From Butyrivibrio sp. CAG:318 (GTDB lineage: Bacteria > Bacillota > Clostridia > Lachnospirales > Lachnospiraceae), in contig FR889242.1 in assembly GCA_000431815.1 (NCBI GenBank), forward strand, positions 24,795 through 30,807: a stretch of 6,013 bases of DNA. The letters run 5' to 3'. The translations under genes were made by a program, and so were the position numbers. Each line of letters starts with the position of its first letter. Position 1 is the first letter of the stretch. Below are positions 1 to 4,770 of the stretch, piece after piece. The notes under the pieces are model-generated. The model worked only from the letters and a program-made list of their open reading frames with translations. It ran no database searches and was not told the origin of the DNA.

Positions 1-1183
1 GGCATTCCTTAGGAAGTTCATCGTAATTTCTGATTCCTCTGATGTCACATTTCCAGCCCTTGAATTTCTTAAAAACCGGTTTAGCTTTCTCAAGCTTATA
101 TGTCACAGGGAAGTCCTTTGTAACTTCTCCGTCTATCTCATATCCGACACACATAGGAATTTCATCAAGATATCCAAGTGCATCCACAACTGTGAGTGCT
201 GCTTCTGTTGCACCCTGAAGACGGCATCCGTAACGTGTTGCTACTGCATCGAACCATCCCATTCTTCTCGGGCGTCCTGTTGTTGCACCGAATTCTCCGC
301 CATCACCGCCGCGCTTTCTGAGCTCATCGGCTTCTTCTCCGAAAATCTCACTTACGAATGCTCCGGCACCTACTGCCGATGAATATGCCTTAACAACCGT
401 AACGATATCTTTAATCTCATAAGGTGGTAATCCTGCTCCTATCGCGCCGTAAGCAGCAAGTGTAGAAGAAGACGTTACCATCGGATAAATTCCATGATCC
501 GGATCCTTAAGTGTTCCAAGCTGTCCTTCGAGAAGAACTGTCTTTCCTTCCTTAAGTGCATCATGAAGGAAAAGCGAAACGTCAGCTACATAAGGTGTGA
601 TCATTTCTCTGTATTCAATCAATGTGTTATATATATCATCAGGATTCATTGTCGGCTTATGATAGAGATGCTCGAGAAGAATGTTCTTATATGCTACTAC
701 TCTCTCTACTTTCTCCCTGAGTGACGTCTCATCATAAAGTTCACTTACCTGGAAACCGATCTTGGCATATTTGTCTGAGTAAAAAGGTGCTATTCCCGAC
801 TTAGTTGAGCCAAACGCCTTACCGCCAAGTCTCTCTTCTTCATATGCATCAAAATCCGCATGGTATGGCATAAGAATCTGCGCCCTGTCGGATACGAGAA
901 TCTTAGGTGCCGGTACTCCTCTGTCCACAATTGATTTAATTTCGTTAACAAGATAAGGAATGTTAAGTGCCACACCATTGCCAATAATACTGGTTGTGTG
1001 ATTATAAAATACACCTGACGGAAGTAAATGTAATGCAAACTTACCATAATCATTAATGATCGTATGACCTGCGTTACTTCCTCCCTGGAATCTTACGATA
1101 ATGTCTGATTTCTCAGCAAGCATATCTGTTATCTTACCCTTGCCTTCATCGCCCCAGTTGGCTCCAACTATTGCTCTAACCAT
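1..1183 (-). CDS. purA: Adenylosuccinate synthetase (PurA), C-terminus cut by window edge
   Basis: This enzyme joins IMP and aspartate using GTP, the first committed step from IMP to AMP, in the cytoplasm. The first 394 codons are present, and family members are about 425-430 residues, so roughly 30-35 residues lie outside. Seen in the translation: the GTP/IMP loop WGDEGKGK (residues 10-17, catalytic Asp12), GGSNAGHT (34-41, His40), SIIGNG (about 65-70), GSTKSGIAP (125-133), EGQLGTLKDPDHGIYP (219-234), TSSS (237-240) and the aspartate-binding GATTGRPRR (299-307). AGGAGG lies 7 nt before the ATG and a good sigma-A promoter lies upstream, so the start is secure. Compared with E. coli PurA, the IMP loop reads GQLG instead of GAQG, and the residue matching Arg143, which reaches into the partner subunit, is Lys141. 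I recall similar PurA forms in Lachnospiraceae, so this is probably a lineage variant and not damage. The frame is open throughout. Confidence 0.97.
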   Translation of the reverse strand, partial: MVRAIVGANWGDEGKGKITDMLAEKSDIIVRFQGGSNAGHTIINDYGKFALHLLPSGVFYNHTTSIIGNGVALNIPYLVNEIKSIVDRGVPAPKILVSDRAQILMPYHADFDAYEEERLGGKAFGSTKSGIAPFYSDKYAKIGFQVSELYDETSLREKVERVVAYKNILLEHLYHKPTMNPDDIYNTLIEYREMITPYVADVSLFLHDALKEGKTVLLEGQLGTLKDPDHGIYPMVTSSSTLAAYGAIGAGLPPYEIKDIVTVVKAYSSAVGAGAFVSEIFGEEADELRKRGGDGGEFGATTGRPRRMGWFDAVATRYGCRLQGATEAALTVVDALGYLDEIPMCVGYEIDGEVTKDFPVTYKLEKAKPVFKKFKGWKCDIRGIRNYDELPKEC

Positions 1184-1220
1184 GCTTTTTCCTCCTGATT
1201 GTTGCTTAATGTTGATATTA

Positions 1221-1244
1221 TGTACCGGATATATCCCCCGGACA
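1221..1244 (-). promoter_or_regulatory. Dyad in the purA leader, possible operator or hairpin
   Basis: The predicted purA leader contains CCGG on each side of a 9-nt segment. Nested within is the perfect 10-bp palindrome GGATATATCC, and the flanks TGT and ACA are also complementary. It lies just downstream of the predicted transcription start. It could be a repressor site or a small leader hairpin. It does not resemble the Bacillus PurBox, and no riboswitch fold is apparent. Function is unproven. Confidence 0.3.
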
Positions 1245-1253
1245 CACTCAATT

Positions 1254-1282
1254 AGTATACACTAAAGAATCTATTATGTAAA
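1254..1282 (-). promoter_or_regulatory. Sigma-A promoter of purA
   Basis: On the minus strand the -35 box TTTACA (1277-1282) is separated by exactly 17 bp from the -10 box TATACT (1254-1259). Both are close to consensus. Transcription would start near 1247, giving a leader of about 60 nt before purA. The promoter lies downstream of the groESL terminator, so purA appears to be transcribed separately from groESL. The site is inferred from sequence only. Confidence 0.8.
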
Positions 1283-1302
1283 TCCTTTTTTCCCTTTATA
1301 AA

Positions 1303-1336
1303 CAAAAATATGCGGGCGGTCCGCAGACCGTCCGCA
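1303..1336 (-). terminator. Intrinsic terminator of groES-groEL
   Basis: About 33 nt after the groEL stop, the minus strand folds into an 11-position stem, TGCGGACGGTC with GGACCGCCCGCA, with one A-C mismatch and a TGCG tetraloop (1311-1336). It is followed directly by TATTTTTG. The strong GC stem plus U-run is a textbook Rho-independent terminator. The plus-strand side lacks a T-run, so it acts only on the groESL transcript. Confidence 0.9.
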
Positions 1337-1369
1337 ATGATAATTATTATATAAGACTATCGGTCAGAT

Positions 1370-2989
1370 TTACATCATTCCGCCCATTCCGCCGGCCGGC
1401 ATTGCAGGTGCGTCTTCTTTAATATTGGCTACAACAGACTCTGTTGTAAGAAGTGTCGATGCAACACTTGTTGCATTCTGAAGAGCACTTCTTGTAACCT
1501 TGGCAGGATCAAGAATTCCGGCCTGAACCATATCAACATACTCTTCATGAAGAGCATCGAAACCTGTTCCGACATTGGATTCCTTTACCTTATTGATGAT
1601 TACAGCGCCTTCAAGTCCTGCATTGTGTGCGATATGATAAAGCGGAGCCTCAAGAGCTTTAAGAATAAGGTTGGCACCTGTCTTCTCATCTCCCGAAAGT
1701 GTATCGGCAAGTTTGGCAACTTCTTTGGAAGCATGAATGTAAGCTGATCCACCGCCTGCGATAATGCCTTCCTCAACGGCAGCCTTAGTTGCTGCAAGGG
1801 CATCTTCAAGACGAAGCTTATTCTCTTTCATTTCTGTTTCGGTAGCAGCACCTACGCGGATAACTGCAACACCGCCTGAAAGTTTGGCAAGTCTTTCCTG
1901 TAATTTCTCTTTATCGAATTCAGATGTTGTCTCTGCAATCTGAGCCTTAATCTGGGCAATCCTTGCTTCAATTTCGTCTTTTGAACCTTCGCCGTCAACG
2001 ATAACTGTATTCTCTTTCTGTACTTTAACAGATTTAGCACGGCCGAGCTGCTCAAATGTAGCATCCTTAAGTTCAAGACCGAGTTCCTCTGAAATAACCT
2101 GACCGCCTGTAAGGATAGCGATATCTTTAAGCATTTCCTTACGTCTGTCACCATATCCCGGAGCCTTGACAGCTACTACATTGAATGTACCACGGAGCTT
2201 GTTGACAATAAGAGTTGTAAGGGCTTCACCTTCAACATCTTCTGCGATGATGAGGAGTTTGGCACCGTTCTGTACAATCTGTTCAAGTAATGGAAGGATT
2301 TCCTGAATGTTGGAAATCTTCTTATCAGTAATAAGGATATAAGGATTATCAAGAACTGCTTCCATCTTATCCATATCCGTAGCCATATAAGCTGAAATAT
2401 ATCCTCTGTCAAACTGCATACCTTCAACTACGTCAAGCTCTGTCTTCATAGTCTTGGATTCTTCGATTGTGATAACACCGTCGTTTGATACTTTTTCCAT
2501 AGCATCTGCAACGAGCTGACCTACTTCTTCATCACCGGCTGAGATAGATGCAACCTTTGCAATCTGATCTTTACCTGTAACCTTGGAACTCATATTGGCA
2601 ATTGCTTCTACAGCACAATCTGTTGCCTTCTTCATACCACGTCTTAAGATAATAGGATTAGCACCTGCTGCAAGATTCTTGATTCCTTCATCAATCATTG
2701 CCTGTGCAAGAACTGTTGCTGTTGTAGTACCGTCACCGGCTACATCATTAGTCTTGGTTGCTACTTCTTTAACAAGCTGTGCACCCATGTTCTCGAATGG
2801 GTCTTCAAGTTCAATTTCCTTGGCAATTGTAACACCATCATTAGTGATAAGCGGTGCTCCGTATGATTTGTCAAGAACTACGTTTCTTCCTTTCGGTCCG
2901 AGTGTTACTCTGACTGTATCCGCTAATTTATTAACGCCTGCGCCAAGTGCTTCTCTTGCCTCGGCTCCGTATTTAATTTCTTTTGCCAT
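1370..2989 (-). CDS. groEL: Chaperonin GroEL (60 kDa, Hsp60)
   Basis: GroEL forms the double-ring ATP-driven folding chamber that works with GroES in the cytoplasm. The 539-residue length is normal. Equatorial-domain landmarks are GPKGRNVVLD (31-40), the ATP loop GDGTTT (85-90, Asp86 matching E. coli Asp87), Asp396 (matching catalytic Asp398), the chaperonin signature AAVEEGIIAGGG (403-414) and ILDPAKVTR with Asp494. The apical domain spans about residues 190-370. The protein ends in a short GGMGGMM tail, as is usual for single-copy housekeeping GroEL. GGAGGT sits 9 nt before the ATG. It follows groES by 27 nt on the same strand and is closed by the terminator at 1303-1336, so the two form one operon under the CIRCE control upstream of groES. 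I see no missing key residue or frameshift. Confidence 0.99.
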   Translation of the reverse strand: MAKEIKYGAEAREALGAGVNKLADTVRVTLGPKGRNVVLDKSYGAPLITNDGVTIAKEIELEDPFENMGAQLVKEVATKTNDVAGDGTTTATVLAQAMIDEGIKNLAAGANPIILRRGMKKATDCAVEAIANMSSKVTGKDQIAKVASISAGDEEVGQLVADAMEKVSNDGVITIEESKTMKTELDVVEGMQFDRGYISAYMATDMDKMEAVLDNPYILITDKKISNIQEILPLLEQIVQNGAKLLIIAEDVEGEALTTLIVNKLRGTFNVVAVKAPGYGDRRKEMLKDIAILTGGQVISEELGLELKDATFEQLGRAKSVKVQKENTVIVDGEGSKDEIEARIAQIKAQIAETTSEFDKEKLQERLAKLSGGVAVIRVGAATETEMKENKLRLEDALAATKAAVEEGIIAGGGSAYIHASKEVAKLADTLSGDEKTGANLILKALEAPLYHIAHNAGLEGAVIINKVKESNVGTGFDALHEEYVDMVQAGILDPAKVTRSALQNATSVASTLLTTESVVANIKEDAPAMPAGGMGGMM

Positions 2990-3016
2990 GATTAATTTAC
3001 CTCCGGATAAAATTTA

Positions 3017-3301
3017 TTATTCGATAACTGCAAGAATCTCATTCTGTCTGACAATAATGTATTCCTCTTCATCAAGTTTAACTTCAGTTCCTGAATATTT
3101 GGAGAAAATAACTTTCTGTCCGACTTTAACCTGCATTGTAACTTCTTTACCATCTATAACTCCGCCGGGACCTACTGCGATAACTTCTGCCTGCTGCGGT
3201 TTCTCTTTAGCCTGACCTGGGATAACGATACCTGACTTAGTCGTCTCCTCAGCCACAAGCTGCTTTAATACTACTCTGTCTCCTAAAGGTGTTAACTTCA
3301 T
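3017..3301 (-). CDS. groES: Co-chaperonin GroES (10 kDa, Hsp10)
   Basis: GroES forms the heptameric lid that caps the GroEL ring and triggers substrate release into the cavity. At 94 residues it is a standard length. Visible features are the N-terminal LTPLGDRVVLK strand (3-13), the mobile loop EETTKSGIVIP that contacts the GroEL apical domains (about 18-28), VGPG (about 43-46, the roof-loop area) and the closing KYSGTEVKLDEEEYIIV (about 68-84). A strong AGGAGGA lies about 9 nt before the ATG. It is the first gene of groES-groEL. A perfect CIRCE element sits 39 bp upstream of its start codon, within the predicted 5' leader, so heat-inducible HrcA repression is expected. Confidence 0.99.
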   Translation of the reverse strand: MKLTPLGDRVVLKQLVAEETTKSGIVIPGQAKEKPQQAEVIAVGPGGVIDGKEVTMQVKVGQKVIFSKYSGTEVKLDEEEYIIVRQNEILAVIE

Positions 3302-3340
3302 AATACTATATCCTCCTTAATCGATTGATTCCATATTTTA

Positions 3341-3367
3341 TTAGCACTCATTAGGTTCGAGTGCTAA
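3341..3367 (-). promoter_or_regulatory. CIRCE operator (HrcA-binding site) of groESL
   Basis: TTAGCACTC, a 9-bp spacer, and GAGTGCTAA match the CIRCE consensus at every position. CIRCE is the operator of the heat-shock repressor HrcA in many bacteria, and HrcA itself is refolded by GroEL, giving a feedback loop. Here the element begins about 5 bp after the predicted groES transcription start, so bound HrcA would block initiation or early elongation. The hrcA gene is not in this window. Confidence 0.97.
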
Positions 3368-3371
3368 CCAT

Positions 3372-3388
3372 TGACTATATATTAGTCA
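3372..3388. repeat. Small perfect dyad over the groES -10 region
   Basis: TGACTA, 5 bp, TAGTCA forms a perfect inverted repeat 4 bp upstream of CIRCE, covering the predicted -10 box and start site. It could be a second operator on the groESL promoter, or coincidence in AT-rich DNA. No regulator can be named from the sequence. Confidence 0.4.
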
Positions 3389-3407
3389 TTTTATCGCAAG
3401 TATGCAA
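3379..3407 (-). promoter_or_regulatory. Likely groES promoter
   Basis: The best-spaced pair on the minus strand is TTGCAT (3402-3407), 17 bp, TAATAT (3379-3384), which puts the start near 3372, just upstream of CIRCE. Matches are modest (3/6 and 4/6). An alternative -10, TATAGT (3374-3379), is closer to consensus but lacks a good -35. CIRCE supports a start in this immediate region; the exact boxes are uncertain. Confidence 0.6.
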
Positions 3408-3433
3408 ATTTTCTGGTAGTTTATTATATGGTG

Positions 3434-3489
3434 TTTTTCTGGTATTTTCTCTGTTTTTCTCAATTTTTCTATTATTTTCTCGATTTTTT
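3434..3489. repeat. Six helically phased T/A-tracts upstream of the groES promoter
   Basis: Runs of four to six T on the plus strand start at 3434, 3445, 3454, 3464, 3475 and 3484, most embedded in a TTTTCT-like decamer. Their centres are spaced 9.5 to 10.5 bp apart, about one helical turn. Phased A-tracts are the standard cause of intrinsic DNA curvature. The array lies about 64-115 bp upstream of the predicted groES start and overlaps the last six codons of ogg. A role as an upstream activating curve is an inference. Confidence 0.7.
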
Positions 3490-4380
3490 ACCTATTTCGT
3501 TAATCTTACCGAAATAGAAAAGATACTGTTGCGCGTATCCTCCATATTCCCCGTACCTGTCCGAAGCAAACTGCCGGATTACGGTAACCGGTGTATCTTT
3601 GTCAAAATACAGGCTCTCCATTATTCTCTTTATCCATACGTCCACAGGAAAAGCATTACGCTTTCCAAGCGAAAAAAGAGCAACGCAGTTGGCAACTTTA
3701 TCGCCAACCCCTTTTATCTGTTTCAGTTTATCAATGCACGCTTCATAATCCGCACCGAGCAGTTCTGCCTCGTTAATCGTTCCGTCCGAATATCTGGTAC
3801 AGGCATCTATTATATAGGGACTTCTAAATCCCGCCTTGCATTCATATATTCTTTCAACACCTGCATCAAGTATATCCTTTGCATCCGGAAAAGCATAATA
3901 TGTTCCGGGAAGTACGCCGTCCTTTGTATCTGCATTTTCACCAAGTCTGTGCCCGCAATTATATGATATGGCAGCAACTATCTGTTTTATTCTGACAATT
4001 TGTTGGTTTTGTGATATAATAAACGATATTAGTGTTTCAAAAAACTCCTGATTGAGTATGCGCACGCCCCACATAGCATCAATCGCCGGTTTCAGTGCAT
4101 CATCCTTTGCAAGCAGTTTTTCTTTAATTTCAGCGTAGTCCCTGTCCAGATCAAAATATTTCCGCCATATATTATCATAATCCTCAAAGCCTGTATTATA
4201 AAATGTCAGTGTGTCTTCTTTCTGGCTTATATGCAGCAGCCTCTGTCTGGCTGATATAAGATATTCTTCATCCTGCAGCTTTGCAAAATGAAAGCACTGT
4301 CCGCACTCAAGCGTCTGGCTGAGTTTGAAATCTTTCACTCCGGTAATTATCACATTGTTGTCTTCGGTATATATATTCAT
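3472..4380 (-). CDS. ogg: 8-oxoguanine DNA glycosylase / AP lyase, OGG1-type
   Basis: This protein excises 8-oxoguanine from DNA and can cleave the resulting abasic site. At 302 residues it has an OGG N-terminal domain (about 10-110) followed by an HhH-GPD domain (about 115-290). Compared with human OGG1 by eye: GQCF (27-30) matches GQSF, whose Gly reads the N7 hydrogen of 8-oxoG. Asn125 and Arg130 match Asn149 and Arg154, and Arg186 matches Arg204. GVGDKVANC (224-232) carries the catalytic Lys228 (Lys249), PVDVW carries Asp247 (Asp268), and Gln284 and Phe288 match Gln315 and Phe319. All catalytic residues are therefore present. Phe185 replaces Tyr203, and Trp249 replaces His270. AGGAGGA lies 4 nt before the ATG. 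No terminator is visible between its stop and groES, so readthrough is possible. The family call is strong; the symbol is by analogy with the Clostridium enzyme. Confidence 0.93.
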   Translation of the reverse strand: MNIYTEDNNVIITGVKDFKLSQTLECGQCFHFAKLQDEEYLISARQRLLHISQKEDTLTFYNTGFEDYDNIWRKYFDLDRDYAEIKEKLLAKDDALKPAIDAMWGVRILNQEFFETLISFIISQNQQIVRIKQIVAAISYNCGHRLGENADTKDGVLPGTYYAFPDAKDILDAGVERIYECKAGFRSPYIIDACTRYSDGTINEAELLGADYEACIDKLKQIKGVGDKVANCVALFSLGKRNAFPVDVWIKRIMESLYFDKDTPVTVIRQFASDRYGEYGGYAQQYLFYFGKINEIGKKSRK

Positions 4381-4422
4381 ATTTTCCTCCTGGAATTACC
4401 CAATTCCTATAAAAGTTAAATT

Positions 4423-4451
4423 TTTATAAAGTTGTAATTAGTACTTTTCAA
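4423..4451 (-). promoter_or_regulatory. Sigma-A promoter of ogg
   Basis: On the minus strand TTGAAA (4446-4451), a 17-bp spacer and TATAAA (4423-4428) form a near-consensus promoter, each box 5 of 6. The start would be near 4416, leaving a leader of about 36 nt with the AGGAGGA site. Its -35 box coincides with that of the opposite promoter. Confidence 0.75.
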
Positions 4452-4473
4452 TTTTACCATTTAGTATTAAAAT
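4445..4473 (+). promoter_or_regulatory. Promoter of the small acidic membrane protein gene
   Basis: TTTTCA (4445-4450), 17 bp, TAAAAT (4468-4473) gives a reasonable sigma-A promoter (4/6 and 5/6), with a start near 4480 and a leader of about 29 nt. The -35 box is the same DNA, shifted by one base, as the ogg -35 on the other strand. Confidence 0.65.
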
Positions 4474-4490
4474 AGGAAATAGGTAAAATT
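4450..4490. repeat. 9-bp inverted repeat centred on the plus-strand -10 box
   Basis: AATTTTACC (4450-4458) and GGTAAAATT (4482-4490) are perfect inverted copies. Their centres are 32 bp apart, about three helical turns, and the midpoint falls on the -10 box at 4468-4473. The left arm overlaps the shared -35 box. This geometry fits a dimeric or looping regulator, but AT-rich DNA makes chance inverted repeats fairly common. Confidence 0.45.
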
Positions 4491-4508
4491 TGAAAGGAGT
4501 AATATCTT

Positions 4509-4745
4509 ATGAAGAAGTTTTTTAAATTTCTTGGAGCTGTGACCGCTATTTGCGCAGGCGTTGCAGGCGGACTTTTCCTTTACAATAAGTATAAGGAACG
4601 TCAGGATTCTTTCGACGATGATTTTGATGATGATTATGATGATGATTTTTCCGATGATGAAGATGCAGAGGAGCGTTCATATGTAAATATTGATACTCCT
4701 GCTGCAGATGATGCAGCGGATAAGAAGGAGAAAGCCGAGGATTAA
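4509..4745 (+). CDS. Small membrane-anchored Asp-rich protein, function unknown
   Basis: The 78-residue product has a basic N-terminus (MKKFFK), one hydrophobic segment rich in Gly and Ala (about residues 7-25) and a short basic stretch (NKYKER, 26-31). A very acidic tail follows, with (F/Y)DDD repeats at 35-50 and a Lys/Asp/Glu-rich end. AAAGGAG lies about 9 nt before the ATG, and the gene has its own promoter and terminator, so it is very likely real. It is transcribed divergently from ogg and convergently with the MocR gene. The hydrophobic stretch is better read as a membrane anchor than a signal peptide: Cys15 lacks a lipobox (preceded by T-A-I) and no AXA cleavage site stands out. Positive charge on both sides leaves topology unclear. 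I recall similar single-helix acidic proteins in Lachnospiraceae but know no function for them. Confidence 0.85.
   Translation: MKKFFKFLGAVTAICAGVAGGLFLYNKYKERQDSFDDDFDDDYDDDFSDDEDAEERSYVNIDTPAADDAADKKEKAED
4611..4658 (+). repeat. Four 12-bp tandem units encoding (F/Y)DDD
   Basis: Four in-frame 12-bp units encode FDDD, FDDD, YDDD and FSDD. The second and third units differ by one base (TTTGATGATGAT and TATGATGATGAT). Such short, in-frame units can change copy number by slippage without breaking the frame, altering the length of the acidic tail. Confidence 0.8.
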
Positions 4746-4766
4746 TTCCCCGGCTTTTGCCGTTTT
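4731..4766 (+). terminator. Terminator between convergent genes, with two alternative hairpins
   Basis: AAAGCCG-A-GG (4731-4740) pairs with CC-C-CGGCTTT (4748-4757) around a 7-nt loop that contains the stop codon of the small gene, followed by T-rich sequence. A second hairpin, CGGC-TTTT-GCCG (4751-4762), shares the CGGC arm and is followed by TTTT. The stem is made partly from the last codons of the coding sequence. On the minus strand the long stem is followed by only a loosely T-rich tract, so termination of the MocR transcript here would be weaker. Confidence 0.7.
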
Positions 4767-4770
4767 CTAT

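Noticed and set aside
494..1053. Short alternative frames within purA on both strands
   Set aside because: They overlap a fully open, well-conserved purA frame and resemble no protein family.
1184..1253. Purine riboswitch in the purA leader
   Set aside because: The leader is only about 60 nt and shows no three-way junction or conserved purine-aptamer loops.
2583..3215. Long open frame of 210 codons on the plus strand opposite groEL/groES
   Set aside because: It lies antisense to two certain genes, has a low-complexity Ser/Ala/Ile/Leu composition typical of reverse-complement frames, and has no ribosome site of its own.
3409..3490. T-rich decamer repeats as a CRISPR array or intrinsic terminator
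   Set aside because: Units are only 10 bp with no spacers, and there is no GC hairpin. For the minus-strand genes the transcript is A-rich, which does not terminate. Phased curvature fits better.
3361..3966. 201-codon plus-strand frame opposite ogg and running through the groES promoter
   Set aside because: It begins with GTG inside the CIRCE element, is rich in Ile/Phe/Tyr/Ser from reversed AT-rich coding sequence, and has no ribosome site. It is a shadow of ogg.
4530..4560. Lipoprotein signal in the small acidic protein (Cys15 in a hydrophobic stretch)
   Set aside because: The residues before Cys are T-A-I, which do not fit a lipobox, and the hydrophobic segment continues past the Cys.
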